This document shows positions 1 through 9,483 of a DNA stretch of 64,000 nt, one piece after another. Below the pieces are notes generated by a model. It was not told the origin of the DNA. It searched no databases and was given only the letters and a program-made list of their open reading frames with translations. Position 1 is the first letter of the stretch. Every line of letters begins with the position of its first letter. The position numbers and the translations under genes were made by a program. The DNA comes from Tersicoccus phoenicis (GTDB lineage: Bacteria > Actinomycetota > Actinomycetes > Actinomycetales > Micrococcaceae), in the NCBI RefSeq assembly GCF_001968835.1, contig NZ_MRDE01000068.1:1-64000 (forward strand), written 5' to 3'.

Positions 1-2
1 TC

Positions 3-134
3 TCGAAGAAGGACATCATGCGCTGCCTCAAACGCCACATCGCCCGCGAGATCTACCGGGCCCTCATCAACGACCTCAGGACCCGAGACACCCACGTCCC
101 GACTTCAACCGCCGACCTCGCGAAAGCGGCTTGA
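3..134 (+). pseudogene. IS110-family transposase, C-terminal tail (cut by window edge)
   Basis: An open frame enters from the left edge and stops with TGA at 132-134. The visible 43 residues contain KKDIMRCLKRHIAREIYR, which resembles the conserved C-terminal end of IS110-family (Transposase_20) proteins. The catalytic DEDD and serine domains would lie outside the window, so whether the element is intact cannot be judged. A TTGACA hexamer (131-136) overlaps the stop codon; IS110-type elements often carry an outward -35 at the right end that pairs with a -10 at the left end after circularisation. No good -10 follows it here at normal spacing. Confidence 0.6.
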
Positions 135-216
135 CATCCATAGGAGCATCGCTCCAGGCCTCGACGCGACCCCCCGACGGACCCCGCGAGGACCGGGGCC
201 GTCCCACGGGCGACGG

Positions 217-222
217 TAGAGT
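217..222 (+). promoter_or_regulatory. -10 box TAGAGT of leaderless xthA
   Basis: TAGAGT is followed by 7 nt and then the GTG at 230. This spacing puts the transcription start at or next to the start codon. Confidence 0.55.
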
Positions 223-229
223 GGATCGG

Positions 230-1177
230 GTGACTTCGCTGCCCGTGTTGACGACCGTCGAGGACCGGACCGCCGAGAATCCGACCGTCGAGAATCCCAC
301 CGCCGTGAATCCCACCGCCGGCGGCGCCGCCGCCACCGGGACACGGCGGTTGCGCGTGGCCAGCGTCAACGTCAACGGCATCCGGGCGGCCTTCCGCACC
401 ACCGGGGTGCGGGCCGGCAACGGCGACGGGATGCGCGAGTGGCTCGCCGCCCGGGACGTGGACGTGCTCACCCTGCAGGAGGTGCGGGCGCCCGACGCCG
501 TCGTGCACGACCTGCTCGGCCCCGACTGGTACGTCGCCCACGCCGAAGCCGGCGCCAAGGGGCGCGCCGGCGTCGCCGTCGCCACCCGGGTCGAACCCAC
601 CGCCACCCGGATCGGCATCGGCGAGGACTACTTCGCGACCGCCGGCCGCTGGATCGAGGTCGACGTCACCGTGCCCACCGCCACCGGGGACGCGGCGCTC
701 ACCGTGGTCAGCGCCTACGTCCACTCCGGTGAGGCCGGCACCGCCCGGCAGCAGGACAAGTACCGGTTCCTGACCGCGATGGAGCGGCGGCTGGCCCGGC
801 TCCGGGCCGACGCGGACCTCGCCGTCGTCACCGGCGACCTGAACGTCGGGCACACCGCCCGCGACATCAAGAACTGGAAGGGCAACGTCACCCGGGCCGG
901 GTTCCTGCCCGAGGAGCGGGAGTACTTCGACCGCTTCTTCGGGGAGCACGGCTGGGTGGACGTGCACCGGTCCCTGGCCGGCGACGTCGACGGGCCGTAC
1001 ACCTGGTGGTCGATGCGCGGCGCCGCCTTCGACAACGACGCCGGCTGGCGGATCGACTACCAGATCGCCACCCCCGAGCTCGCGCGAGCGGCGACGACGG
1101 CGAGCGTGGACCGGGCCGCGTCGTGGGACGCCCGCTGGTCCGACCATGCGCCGCTGGTGATCGACTACCTGCTCTGA
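230..1177 (+). CDS. xthA: Exodeoxyribonuclease III (EEP family)
   Basis: The gene encodes a 315-residue exonuclease III/AP endonuclease for base-excision repair. Visible EEP-fold motifs are SVNVNGIRAA (metal-binding Asn near residue 49), LQEVR (metal-binding Glu near 84), SAYVHSG (Tyr region), TGDLNVGH (Asp/Asn pair) and the C-terminal SDHAPLV (catalytic His). I chose GTG 230 because a TAGAGT box sits 7 nt upstream and there is no Shine-Dalgarno. The frame stays open upstream to a TTG at 131 that overlaps the transposase stop, but that would add 33 unconserved residues. The first 40 residues contain three 15-nt repeats (ENPTV/ENPTA/VNPTA) not expected in the family. Confidence 0.9.
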   Translation: MTSLPVLTTVEDRTAENPTVENPTAVNPTAGGAAATGTRRLRVASVNVNGIRAAFRTTGVRAGNGDGMREWLAARDVDVLTLQEVRAPDAVVHDLLGPDWYVAHAEAGAKGRAGVAVATRVEPTATRIGIGEDYFATAGRWIEVDVTVPTATGDAALTVVSAYVHSGEAGTARQQDKYRFLTAMERRLARLRADADLAVVTGDLNVGHTARDIKNWKGNVTRAGFLPEEREYFDRFFGEHGWVDVHRSLAGDVDGPYTWWSMRGAAFDNDAGWRIDYQIATPELARAATTASVDRAASWDARWSDHAPLVIDYLL

Positions 1178-1281
1178 CCACGACGCCGGAACACGACCGA
1201 CCGCGACCCGACCCGACCTGACTGACCGCCCGACCGCCCGCCCGCCCGAAAGACCCGACCGCGACAAGGAAGCACTCGTCC

Positions 1282-2334
1282 ATGGCCACCCCGTCACGTT
1301 CCCGCGTTCTCTCCGGCGCCCAGCCCTCCGCCGACAGCCTGCACCTGGGCAACTACATCGGGGCGGTGCGGAACTGGGTGCGGATGCAGGACGATCACGA
1401 CGCGATCTACTTCATCCCGGACCTGCACGCGATGACGGTGGAGCACGACCCGGCGACCCTGGCCGACCGGACCCGGCGGACCGTCGCCCAGTACATCGCC
1501 GGTGGCGTGGACCCCGATCGGTGCACCCTCTTCGTGCAGTCCCACGTACCCGAGCACGCCGAGCTGGCCTGGGTGCTCAACTGCATCACCGGGTTCGGTG
1601 AGGCGTCCCGGATGACCCAGTTCAAGGACAAGACCGCCAGGTACGGGGTCGACGCGGCGACGCTGGGACTGTTCGCCTACCCGACGCTGATGGCCGCGGA
1701 CATCCTGCTCTACCAGGCCTCCCGGGTCCCGGTGGGGGAGGACCAGCGCCAGCACATCGAGCTGACCCGCAACCTCGCCCAGCGGTTCAACACGCGGTTC
1801 GGCGAGACGTTCGTGGTGCCGGAGGGATTCATCCCGCCGGTCTCGGCGAAGATCTACGACCTGGCCAACCCGACGGCGAAGATGTCCAAGTCGACTGCCT
1901 CCCCGGCCGGGCTGATCAACCTGCTGGACGAACCGAAGGTGACCGCGAAGAAGATCCGCTCGGCGGTCACCGACAACGGCACCGTGATCCGGTTCGACCC
2001 CGAGCACCAACCCGGGATCTCCAACCTGCTGTCCATCCACTCCGCGCTCAGCGGCCGCGGTCTGGACGAACTCGAGCAGGACTACGCAGGTCGGATGTAC
2101 GGGCGTCTGAAGGTCGACGTCGCCGACCTGGTGACCGCCTTCGTCGTCCCGTTCCGGGAACGGACGGAGGAGCTGCTCGCGGACCCGGCGGAACTGGACG
2201 CGATCCTCGCCCGCGGCGCCGACAAGGCCCGGGTGATCGCCGGTGAGACGCTGGCCGCCGTGTACGACCGGGTCGGCCTGCTCCGGCCCGCCGCCGGTTG
2301 GGTGCGCGTGCCCGGGGCGAGCGGCGAGAGCTGA
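1282..2334 (+). CDS. trpS: Tryptophanyl-tRNA synthetase
   Basis: This 350-residue class I aminoacyl-tRNA synthetase charges tRNA-Trp in the cytoplasm. The HIGH-equivalent is [14 protein letters not shown] near residue 14-27 and the KMSKS loop is [12 protein letters not shown] near residue 195. The length is normal for bacterial TrpS. The ATG at 1282 is preceded by AAGGAAG at a usable distance, unlike the leaderless xthA upstream. Its end lies 2 nt before the next gene, so the two are probably co-transcribed. Confidence 0.96.
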   Translation: MATPSRSRVLSGAQPSADSLHLGNYIGAVRNWVRMQDDHDAIYFIPDLHAMTVEHDPATLADRTRRTVAQYIAGGVDPDRCTLFVQSHVPEHAELAWVLNCITGFGEASRMTQFKDKTARYGVDAATLGLFAYPTLMAADILLYQASRVPVGEDQRQHIELTRNLAQRFNTRFGETFVVPEGFIPPVSAKIYDLANPTAKMSKSTASPAGLINLLDEPKVTAKKIRSAVTDNGTVIRFDPEHQPGISNLLSIHSALSGRGLDELEQDYAGRMYGRLKVDVADLVTAFVVPFRERTEELLADPAELDAILARGADKARVIAGETLAAVYDRVGLLRPAAGWVRVPGASGES

Positions 2335-2336
2335 CC

Positions 2337-2855
2337 GTGGCGGCGCCGGCGGCGGGCTCGCTCGGGGTGGTGATCACCGTCCCGGGCCCGTTGGCGGCGC
2401 AACTGCACCAGTGGCGCGCCTCCTTCGGGGAGCCCGCCTCCGGCCTGGTCCCGCCGCACGTGACCATCCTGACCCACGGCCTCGCCGGCGACGACGACCC
2501 CGCGATGACCGCGGTGGCCGCCGTCGCCACCCGCGTGGAGCCGTTCACCGTCGTGCTGCGCGGGGCGGGCAGCTTCCTGCCGCGTTCCCCGGTCGTCTAC
2601 CTGCGGCTGACCGCCGGCGCCCGGGAGTGCGTCGAGCTGCACGAGGGCATCCTCGCGGCCGGCATCGGCAGCGCCGCGGTCTTCCCCTACCACCCGCACG
2701 TCACCCTGGCCCAGGGCGTGGACCAGCAGGCCCTGGACGAGGCGCTGATCCGGTTCGCCGGTTTCGCGGCCACCTTCCCCGCCCGCGCCCTCGGTGTCTT
2801 CCGCGCCGGTGAAACCGCGTGGGAGCAGGTGGGGGAGGTACCGCTCGGCGGCTGA
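2337..2855 (+). CDS. 2'-5' RNA ligase family / 2H phosphoesterase
   Basis: The 172-residue product carries the two HxT signatures of the 2H phosphoesterase superfamily: PPHVTIL near residue 38 and HPHVTLA near residue 121. Family members hydrolyse or form 2'-5' or cyclic phosphodiester bonds in RNA or nucleotides; the substrate cannot be told from sequence. I chose GTG 2337, which starts 2 nt after the trpS stop and looks translationally coupled. An in-frame TTG at 2298 would overlap trpS by 37 nt. A strong hairpin follows, ending the transcription unit against the convergent sdh operon. Confidence 0.82.
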   Translation: MAAPAAGSLGVVITVPGPLAAQLHQWRASFGEPASGLVPPHVTILTHGLAGDDDPAMTAVAAVATRVEPFTVVLRGAGSFLPRSPVVYLRLTAGARECVELHEGILAAGIGSAAVFPYHPHVTLAQGVDQQALDEALIRFAGFAATFPARALGVFRAGETAWEQVGEVPLGG

Positions 2856-2877
2856 GCCCACCGGCCGCCACACGCAC

Positions 2878-2911
2878 GAGAGGCCCGGGCGGTTCCCCGC
2901 CCGGGCCTCTC
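2878..2911. terminator. Bidirectional hairpin terminator
   Basis: A perfect 15-bp stem (2878-2892 with 2897-2911) surrounds a TTCC loop between two convergent genes. There is no U-tract, which is common for actinobacterial terminators. Confidence 0.75.
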
Positions 2912-2929
2912 GTCCGACTGCTGTGGCGG

Positions 2930-3712
2930 TCAGATCGCTCGGGCGAGCACCGCCTGCTTGACCTCGGCGATCGCCTTGGTCACCTGGATCCCGCGCGGGC
3001 AGGCCTCCGTGCAGTTGAAGGTCGTGCGGCAGCGCCACACGCCCTCCTTGTCGTTGAGGATCTGCAGCCGCATGTCACCGGCGTCGTCACGCGAGTCGAA
3101 GATGAAGCGGTGCGCGTTGACGATCGCGGCCGGACCGAAGTACTGACCGTCGGTCCAGAACACCGGGCAGGAGGACGTGCACGCCGCGCACAGGATGCAC
3201 TTGGTGGTGTCGTCGAAGCGCTCCCGCTCCTCGGCCGACTGCAGCCGCTCCTTCGTGGGAGCGTGCCCGCGGTTGACCAGGAACGGCATGATCTCCCGGT
3301 ACGACTGGAAGAACGGCTCCATGTCCACGATCAGGTCCTTCTCCACGGGCAGGCCCTTGATCGGCTCCACCAGGATGGGCTTGGACGTGTCGAGGTCCTT
3401 GAGCAGCGTCTTGCAGGCCAGGCGGTTGCGGCCGTTGATCCGCATCGCGTCGGAGCCGCACACCCCGTGCGCGCACGAACGCCGGAACGAGAGCGACCCG
3501 TCGTGCTCCCACTTGACCTTGTGCAGGGCGTCCAGCACGCGGTCCGTGCCGTACATGGTCAGCGAGAACTCGTCCCAGCGCGGCTCGTCGGAGACCTCGG
3601 GGTCGTAGCGGCGGACCCGCAGGGTCACGTCGAACGTCGGGATCTCCCCGCCACCGCCCACGGAGGCGGGAAGCTCGACCTTGGATGCCGGTTCGGCTGT
3701 CTGCGTGCTCAT
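2930..3712 (-). CDS. sdhB: Succinate dehydrogenase iron-sulfur subunit
   Basis: This 260-residue subunit relays electrons from SdhA to the membrane quinone site. The N-terminal ferredoxin domain has the [2Fe-2S] cluster run CAHGVCGSD followed by a fourth Cys (NRLAC). The C-terminal domain has CILCAACTSSCP and NCTEACPRG, which bind the [4Fe-4S] and [3Fe-4S] clusters. The ATG overlaps the sdhA stop (TGATG), so translation is coupled. It is the last gene of the minus-strand order sdhC-sdhD-sdhA-sdhB and ends before the shared hairpin terminator. Confidence 0.96.
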   Translation of the reverse strand: MSTQTAEPASKVELPASVGGGGEIPTFDVTLRVRRYDPEVSDEPRWDEFSLTMYGTDRVLDALHKVKWEHDGSLSFRRSCAHGVCGSDAMRINGRNRLACKTLLKDLDTSKPILVEPIKGLPVEKDLIVDMEPFFQSYREIMPFLVNRGHAPTKERLQSAEERERFDDTTKCILCAACTSSCPVFWTDGQYFGPAAIVNAHRFIFDSRDDAGDMRLQILNDKEGVWRCRTTFNCTEACPRGIQVTKAIAEVKQAVLARAI

Positions 3713-5487
3713 CAGTACTTGCGCTCCATCGGTTCGTAACGGGTGAAGATCACCGGCTTGGTGTCGAACCGGATCCCCTTGACTCCCTCCATCTCGGAGT
3801 CGGGGTCCCGGTACACCATGGTGTGCTTCATCCAGTTCGTATCGTCACGATCGGGGTAGTCCTCGCGGTAGTGCCCGCCGCGGGACTCCTTGCGGTGCAG
3901 GGCCGAGACGGTCATCACCTCGGCCATGTCCAGCAGGAAGCCGAGTTCGACGGCCTCGAGCAGGTCCAGGTTGAACCGCTTGCCCTTGTCCTGCACGGAG
4001 ATCGCCCGGTAGCGCTCCCGCAGGGCCTCGATGTCGTCGAGCGCCTGCCGGATCGAGGACTCGGTGCGGAACACCTGCATGTTCGCATCCATCGTGTCCT
4101 GCAGGTCCGCCCGGATCTTCGCGACCCGCTCGGTCCCGGTCCCGGTCCGGACGACGTCGAGCAGGTCCTCCGTGTAGGTGGCCGGGTTCTCCGGCAGTTC
4201 CACGAAATCCGCGCCCACGGCGTACTCCGCGGCGTTGATGCCGCAGCGCTTGCCGAACACGTTGATGTCCAGCAGCGAGTTGGTGCCCAGCCGGTTGGAG
4301 CCGTGCACGGACACGCAGGCGACCTCACCGGCGGCGTACAGGCCCGGCACCACGGTGTCGTTGTCGGCCAGCACCTCCCCCTTGATGTTGGTGGGGATGC
4401 CGCCCATCGCGTAGTGGCAGGTGGGGAACACGGGGACCGGCTCCGTGTAGGGCTCGACGCCGAGATAGGTGCGGGCGAACTCGGTGATGTCCGGCAGCTT
4501 CGCGTCGATGTGCGCCGGCTCCAGGTGCGTCAGGTCCAGCAGCACGTAGTCCTTGTTCGGGCCGCAGCCCCGGCCCTCGCGCACCTCGTTGGCCATCGAC
4601 CGGGCGACGATGTCGCGCGGGGCGAGGTCCTTGATGGTGGGGGCGTACCGCTCCATGAACCGCTCGCCCTCCGAGTTGCGCAGGATCGCGCCCTCGCCGC
4701 GGGCGGCCTCCGAGAGCAGAATGCCCAGGCCCGCCAGCCCGGTCGGGTGGAACTGGATGAACTCCATGTCCTCCAGCGGCAGGCCCCGGCGGAACGCGAT
4801 GCCCATGCCGTCACCGGTGAGGGTGTGCGCGTTCGAGGTGGTCTTGAACACCTTGCCGACACCGCCGGAGGCGAAGACGACGCTCTTGGCCTGGAAGACG
4901 TGGATCTCTCCGGTGGCCAGCTCGTAACTGACCACACCGGCGACTCGCTTCTGTCCAGTGCCCTCGGCGGCGTCGTCGTCGAGCAGGAGCAGGTCCAGGA
5001 CGTAGAACTCGTTGTAGAACTCGACGTTGTGCTTGACGCAGTTCTGGTACAGCGTCTGCAGGATCATGTGACCGGTGCGGTCCGCGGCGTAGCAGGCGCG
5101 GCGCACGGGCGACTTGCCGTGGTCACGGGTGTGGCCGCCGAACCGGCGCTGGTCGATCCGCCCCTCCGGCGTGCGGTTGAACGGCAGACCCATCTTCTCC
5201 AGGTCCAGGACGGCGTCGATGGCCTCCTTGGCCATCACCTCCGCGGCGTCCTGGTCGACGAGGTAGTCCCCGCCCTTGACCGTGTCGAAGGTGTGCCACT
5301 CCCAGTTGTCCTCCTCGACGTTGGCCAGGGCCGCGCACATGCCGCCCTGGGCCGCACCGGTGTGGGAACGCGTCGGGTAGAGCTTGGTCAGCACCGCGGT
5401 GCGGGCACGCTGACCGGACTCGATCGCGGCGCGCATCCCGGCGCCACCGGCACCGACGATCACGACGTCGTACTTGTGGACCTGCAT
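3712..5487 (-). CDS. sdhA: Succinate dehydrogenase flavoprotein subunit
   Basis: This is the 591-residue catalytic subunit that oxidises succinate to fumarate. It starts with the Rossmann FAD motif [26 protein letters not shown] holds the His that carries covalent FAD, and catalytic-site runs such as [12 protein letters not shown] are present. I chose ATG 5487 (MQVHKYD), which matches the usual family start and has a GAGAAAAGAG run upstream. Longer in-frame starts at 5520 and 5559 exist but lack a ribosome binding site and would add low-complexity residues. A 76-nt gap separates it from sdhD. Confidence 0.95.
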   Translation of the reverse strand: MQVHKYDVVIVGAGGAGMRAAIESGQRARTAVLTKLYPTRSHTGAAQGGMCAALANVEEDNWEWHTFDTVKGGDYLVDQDAAEVMAKEAIDAVLDLEKMGLPFNRTPEGRIDQRRFGGHTRDHGKSPVRRACYAADRTGHMILQTLYQNCVKHNVEFYNEFYVLDLLLLDDDAAEGTGQKRVAGVVSYELATGEIHVFQAKSVVFASGGVGKVFKTTSNAHTLTGDGMGIAFRRGLPLEDMEFIQFHPTGLAGLGILLSEAARGEGAILRNSEGERFMERYAPTIKDLAPRDIVARSMANEVREGRGCGPNKDYVLLDLTHLEPAHIDAKLPDITEFARTYLGVEPYTEPVPVFPTCHYAMGGIPTNIKGEVLADNDTVVPGLYAAGEVACVSVHGSNRLGTNSLLDINVFGKRCGINAAEYAVGADFVELPENPATYTEDLLDVVRTGTGTERVAKIRADLQDTMDANMQVFRTESSIRQALDDIEALRERYRAISVQDKGKRFNLDLLEAVELGFLLDMAEVMTVSALHRKESRGGHYREDYPDRDDTNWMKHTMVYRDPDSEMEGVKGIRFDTKPVIFTRYEPMERKY

Positions 5488-5563
5488 TCTTCGATGACTC
5501 TTTTCTCTCGTGGTCGCCATGTCGCCGCGTACCGGCGCGGGTTCCGCCGGGGCGGGCACGGAG

Positions 5564-6046
5564 TCAGGGGGCGGGGCAGAAGCTGCTGACCGTGGAGACC
5601 CCGTCGATCACGGGGCACGGGTCGAACGTGTAGATCACCAGGGTGCCGAGCAGGAGCATGGTGCCGCAGGCGACGTACAGCACGGTCTTCAGCCAGAGCC
5701 GGGTCACGTTCCGTTCCGCGTAGTCGTTGATGATGGTGCGCACGCCGTTGGTGCCGTGCAGCATGGCCAGCCACAGCATGGCCAGATCCCACACCTGCCA
5801 GAACGGGCTCGCCCATTTCCCGGCCACGAAACCGAAGTCGATCGCCTTGACCCCGTCGCCGACCATCAGGTTCACGAACAGGTGCCCGAAGACGAGAACG
5901 ATGAGGATGACGCCGGAGAGACGCATGAACAGCCACGCCAGCATCTCGAAGTTGCCGCCCTTGCCCTTGTTGCGGCGGTACTGCGGTGCGATCCGCCCGC
6001 CGGCGCTCGCGGGGGAGCGGGGTGACTCGACGACGATGCCGGACAT
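5564..6046 (-). CDS. sdhD: Succinate dehydrogenase hydrophobic membrane anchor
   Basis: The 160-residue protein has three hydrophobic segments (about residues 34-60, 85-105 and 115-140), as expected for an SdhD-type anchor that helps bind haem b and quinone. GGAGG lies 8 nt before the ATG, inside the end of sdhC. Only one base separates the sdhC stop from this start. The N-terminal 30 residues are polar and basic. The C-terminal Cys-containing tail ([15 protein letters not shown]) is less typical. Confidence 0.87.
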   Translation of the reverse strand: MSGIVVESPRSPASAGGRIAPQYRRNKGKGGNFEMLAWLFMRLSGVILIVLVFGHLFVNLMVGDGVKAIDFGFVAGKWASPFWQVWDLAMLWLAMLHGTNGVRTIINDYAERNVTRLWLKTVLYVACGTMLLLGTLVIYTFDPCPVIDGVSTVSSFCPAP

Positions 6047-6047
6047 G

Positions 6048-6428
6048 TCAGTTACCTCCGAAGGCGAGCGAGAGGTGGCGTACGAGGAAGGGGATCATGA
6101 TGACGAACCAGCCGACCACCACCGACCAGAGCATCTGGCGCTGGTACTTGGTGCCCTGCTTCCAGAAGTCGATCAGGATGATCCGCAGTCCGTTCAGGGC
6201 ATGGAAGACGATCGCGCCGACCAGGCCCGCTTCGCCGAGCGCCATCACCGGGTTCTTGTACTGGGCGATGACGGCGTTGTACGCGTCCGGTGACACTCGC
6301 ACGAGCGAGGTGTCCAACACGTGGACGAGGAGGAAGAAGAAGATCACCACGCCCGTGATGCGGTGACCCACCCAGGACCACATGCCTTCACGGCCGCGGT
6401 ACAGGGTGCCCATGGATGTTTTCGGCAC
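6048..6428 (-). CDS. sdhC: Succinate dehydrogenase cytochrome b556 subunit
   Basis: This 126-residue subunit anchors the complex and contributes a haem ligand. The conserved SWVGHRITGVVIFF segment is followed by three transmembrane helices, and VFHALNGLRIILID supplies the axial His region. I chose GTG 6428 because GGGAGG sits 7 nt upstream. An ATG five codons in has no ribosome binding site. It is the first gene of the sdhCDAB operon, and a leader of up to about 170 nt lies between it and the candidate -10 at 6606. Confidence 0.92.
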   Translation of the reverse strand: MPKTSMGTLYRGREGMWSWVGHRITGVVIFFFLLVHVLDTSLVRVSPDAYNAVIAQYKNPVMALGEAGLVGAIVFHALNGLRIILIDFWKQGTKYQRQMLWSVVVGWFVIMIPFLVRHLSLAFGGN

Positions 6429-6749
6429 TGAACAACCTCCCTGCAGCTCCGAGTACGGACGCCGTCAGCGGTGTCGCGTCGGACTCGGCCGGGCACTGCG
6501 AACCCGATCGTCTTTCCCAGCCGCTGCCGGTGCGAGCGGCCGTCGTTTCCCGGCCGGCCGTCGGCAGCACCGACGGGTGGTCGCAGACCCCGTCCCGTCG
6601 GGTCCACCATAGTCCTCCCCTCCACCCCTTCGTGACCAGCGCGCCCCGATGACGGCGGGGAGCCGCGGCGGCCCGGGGCGCCCGTCCGCCGGGTGTGCGC
6701 GACACCACACCCGGAGGGTCGGGCAGTGCCCTGCACTAACGTGGGGACA
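6429..6749. other. Divergent intergenic region sdhC / manC
   Basis: This 321-nt region separates the minus-strand sdh operon from the plus-strand nucleotidyltransferase. On the minus strand a TATGGT hexamer at 6606-6611 is the best -10 for sdh and implies a leader of about 170 nt. On the plus strand TAACGT at 6737-6742 serves the leaderless gene at 6750. I see no coding potential. Confidence 0.5.
6737..6742 (+). promoter_or_regulatory. -10 box TAACGT of leaderless manC
   Basis: TAACGT lies exactly 7 nt before ATG 6750, with no Shine-Dalgarno between them. Confidence 0.55.
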
Positions 6750-7898
6750 ATGAGCGAGCACGACCCGTCGACGCCCGCGCCCACCAACGCGTGCGCTGCC
6801 GACCCCCTGTCCCGGTTCCACGCCGTCATCCCCGCGGGCGGTGTCGGCACCCGGCTGTGGCCCCTCTCGCGGGCGGCCACCCCGAAGTTCCTGCACGACC
6901 TGACCGGCAGCGGGCACACGTTGATCCGCGCCACCTACGACCGGCTGGAGCCGCTCGCCCCCGGCCGCGTGATGGTGGTGACGGGCCGAGCTCACCGTGA
7001 CGCCGTCGTCGGCCAGCTGCCCGAGCTGGGCGAGGACGACGTCGTGATCGAGACGGAGCCGAAGGACTCGGCCGCCGCGATCGGACTGGCCGCGGCGATC
7101 CTGCACCTGCGGGACCCCGAGACCATCCTGGGCTCGTTCGCCGCCGACCACGCCATCAGCCCCGACTCCCTGTTCCGGGAGGTCGTCGCCGAGGCCGTGC
7201 ACACCGCCGCCACCGGGCGGATCGTCACGATCGGCATCAAGCCCACCTACCCGTCCACCGGGTTCGGGTACATCCAGCTCGGGGAGCCGCTGGACGTCGC
7301 CGGCGCCCCACACGCGTTGACCGTGCGCACGTTCGTGGAGAAGCCGTCCGCGGAGGTGGCCGCCGAGTACGTGGCGTCGGGGGAGTACGGCTGGAACGCC
7401 GGCATGTTCGTCGCCCCCACCGCCCTGATGCTGCACCACCTCGAGCGGGCACAGCCGGAGCTGTACACCGGGTTGATGCAGATCGCCCGCGCGTGGGACG
7501 GCCCGGAGCGGGATGCCGTCGTGGCGCGGGTGTGGCCGGGGCTGCCGAAGATCGCCATCGACTACGCCGTCGCCGAGCCCGCCGCCGCGGCCGGGGACGT
7601 CGCCGTCGTGCCGGCCGACTTCCGCTGGGACGACGTCGGGGACTTCGCCGCGATCGGCCGGCTCAACCCGGCCGGCTCCGGCGTCACGGTGCTGGGCGAG
7701 CACGCCCGCGTCGTGACCGACCACGCGACCGGGGTCGTGGTCACCGGCACCAACCGGCTGATCGCCCTGATCGGGGTGGAGGACATCGTCGTGGTCGACA
7801 CCCCGGACGCCCTGCTGGTGACGACCGCGGACAACGCGCAGGCGGTCAAGAAGACGGTCGAGCAGCTGAAGGCCGCGGGCGCCGACGACGTGCTCTGA
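6750..7898 (+). CDS. manC: Mannose-1-phosphate guanylyltransferase
   Basis: The 382-residue protein matches the sugar nucleotidyltransferase family that makes GDP-mannose from mannose-1-phosphate and GTP for mannolipids and glycans. The signature AVIPAGGVGTRLWPLSR at about residues 28-44 is the GTP-binding loop, and PKF follows with the catalytic Lys. Further support is FVEKPSAE and the NAGMFV block near residue 215. The C-terminal isomerase domain of bifunctional enzymes is missing, so this is the short form. I preferred ATG 6750 over an upstream in-frame ATG at 6693 because the -10 box lies between them. Confidence 0.9.
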   Translation: MSEHDPSTPAPTNACAADPLSRFHAVIPAGGVGTRLWPLSRAATPKFLHDLTGSGHTLIRATYDRLEPLAPGRVMVVTGRAHRDAVVGQLPELGEDDVVIETEPKDSAAAIGLAAAILHLRDPETILGSFAADHAISPDSLFREVVAEAVHTAATGRIVTIGIKPTYPSTGFGYIQLGEPLDVAGAPHALTVRTFVEKPSAEVAAEYVASGEYGWNAGMFVAPTALMLHHLERAQPELYTGLMQIARAWDGPERDAVVARVWPGLPKIAIDYAVAEPAAAAGDVAVVPADFRWDDVGDFAAIGRLNPAGSGVTVLGEHARVVTDHATGVVVTGTNRLIALIGVEDIVVVDTPDALLVTTADNAQAVKKTVEQLKAAGADDVL

Positions 7899-7965
7899 GC
7901 CCCGGTGCGCCGTGGCCGAGCGTGTCGGGCGGCCCCGGACCGGCGCGGGACACGCCCGGGCTGGC

Positions 7966-7971
7966 TAGAGT
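7966..7971 (+). promoter_or_regulatory. -10 box TAGAGT of leaderless M20 gene
   Basis: TAGAGT lies 7 nt before GTG 7979. The arrangement is nearly identical to the one before xthA. Confidence 0.55.
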
Positions 7972-7978
7972 GGAGCGG

Positions 7979-9292
7979 GTGGATCGCGCACCGTTCGGCT
8001 TCTCCTCCGACTCCGACCAGCTGCCCGTCGTCGGGCCGTTCCTGCGGCCGCTGCTGGCCGAGCTGACCGCATTCCGCCGCGACCTGCACGCCCACCCCGA
8101 ACTGTCCACCCGGGAGGTGCGCACCACCGGCAGGATCGCCGACCGGCTGACCGCGGCCGGTCTCACCCCGCACTTCTTCGAGGGCACGGGCCTGTACGTG
8201 GACATCGGGCACGGCCCCATCGCGACCGCGCTGCGGGCGGACATCGACGCCCTTCCGGTGCAGGACGAGACCGGGCTGCCCTGGGCGTCGACCAGCCGAG
8301 GGGTCTGCCACGCCTGTGGCCACGACATGCACACCACGGTGATGGTCGGCGTCGCCCTCGTGCTCGCCGACCTGAACCGGTCCAGCCCCCTGGCCGGGAC
8401 CGTGCGGATCATCTTCCAGCCCGCCGAGGAGACCATGCCCGGCGGTGCCCTGTCCTGCATCGAGCAGGGCGTGCTCGACGGCGTGCCCCGGATCTTCGCG
8501 CTGCACTGCGACCCGCGCATCGACGTCGGGCAGATCGGCACCCGGATCGGTGCCATCACCTCCGCCTCGGACACCGTGCGGATCGAGCTGACCGGCCGGG
8601 GCGGGCACACCTCGCGCCCGCACCTGACCGAGGACCTCGTGTTCGCGCTCGCCGAGATCGCCGTCGGGGTGCCCGCCGTGCTCTCCCGGCGGATCGACGT
8701 GCGCAGCGCCGTCTCCGTGGTCTGGGGGCAGATCCACGCCGGAGCCGCCCCCAACGCCATCCCCGCCACCGGTTTCATGTCCGGCACCATGCGCTGCCTG
8801 GACGGGGACGCGTGGCTCGCCGCCGGGGAACTGCTCGACGACGTCGTCAGCCAGGTCGCGGCCCCCTTCGGGGTGGCGGTCGACCTCGAACACGTCCGCG
8901 GCGTGCCCCCGGTGGTCAACACCGAGGTGGAGACCGCGATGATCGAGGCCGCGGCGCGCGCGGAACTCGGCGAGGACGCCGTCGTGCTCACCCCGCAGTC
9001 GATGGGCGGTGAGGACTTCGCCTGGTTCCTGCAGGAGGTGCCCGGTTCGATGTTCCGGCTCGGCACCCGCACCCGGGGCGGCGAGACGTTCGACCTGCAC
9101 CGCGGCGACTACGTCATCGACGAGGAGTCCCTCGCCGTCGGGGTGCGGGTGATGGCGGCCACCGCGCTGCGGGCGGTCGCGGAGGCCGCCCAGCACCCGC
9201 CGGTGGTCGCCCCGGTCGCCCCGAACCGCCTGGTGGAGCGTCCGGCCGCGAAGCCCAGGTCCGCGTGGGCCGCAGAAGCTACCGGTAGGTAA
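7979..9292 (+). CDS. M20 family metallo-amidohydrolase
   Basis: The 437-residue protein belongs to the M20D amidohydrolase group (hippurate hydrolase / IAA-amino acid hydrolase-like). Visible motifs are FRRDLHAHPELS near residue 32, GVCHACGHDMHTT with metal-binding Cys/His near residue 105, and FQPAEE with the catalytic Glu pair near 145. A C-terminal MGGEDFAWFL block supplies the last metal ligand. The substrate is unknown; peptides, N-acyl amino acids and hippurate-like amides are all possible. GTG 7979 is chosen by the -10 spacing. A codon-identical GTG at 7970 would sit inside the -10 box. Confidence 0.88.
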   Translation: MDRAPFGFSSDSDQLPVVGPFLRPLLAELTAFRRDLHAHPELSTREVRTTGRIADRLTAAGLTPHFFEGTGLYVDIGHGPIATALRADIDALPVQDETGLPWASTSRGVCHACGHDMHTTVMVGVALVLADLNRSSPLAGTVRIIFQPAEETMPGGALSCIEQGVLDGVPRIFALHCDPRIDVGQIGTRIGAITSASDTVRIELTGRGGHTSRPHLTEDLVFALAEIAVGVPAVLSRRIDVRSAVSVVWGQIHAGAAPNAIPATGFMSGTMRCLDGDAWLAAGELLDDVVSQVAAPFGVAVDLEHVRGVPPVVNTEVETAMIEAAARAELGEDAVVLTPQSMGGEDFAWFLQEVPGSMFRLGTRTRGGETFDLHRGDYVIDEESLAVGVRVMAATALRAVAEAAQHPPVVAPVAPNRLVERPAAKPRSAWAAEATGR

Positions 9293-9354
9293 CGAATTCC
9301 TCACGTCCCCGCACGGCGGATGTGAAGTGGCTAACGTGCAGCGCGGCGCCGGGT

Positions 9355-9376
9355 TAGGGTATGGGCTGTACAGCCC
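9355..9376 (+). promoter_or_regulatory. Promoter -10 with overlapping 14-bp palindrome
   Basis: TAGGGT (9355-9360) is a -10 candidate, and the perfect palindrome GGGCTGTACAGCCC (9363-9376) sits where transcription would start. It lies about 110 nt before the nucleoside transporter operon. This is a plausible operator; the regulator is not in the window. Confidence 0.45.
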
Positions 9377-9483
9377 GTCGCCGCACAGCGGCGCGCAGCA
9401 CCGTCCGGCATCGCGGGCGGCCGCCAGGACGACGCCGATCGGGCCGGTCGTGGGAGCGGGGGCAACTCGTCTGGGAGGAACAG

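Noticed and set aside
131-136. Hybrid promoter: IS110 TTGACA driving xthA
   Set aside because: No -10 lies at 16-19 nt spacing; the xthA -10 is 80 nt away.
131-229. 33-residue extension of exonuclease III from TTG 131
   Set aside because: It overlaps the transposase stop and runs through the -10 box; no homology is visible.
3685-5589. Long plus-strand open frame opposite sdhA
   Set aside because: It is an antisense shadow of sdhA caused by high GC third positions; no domain or ribosome binding site.
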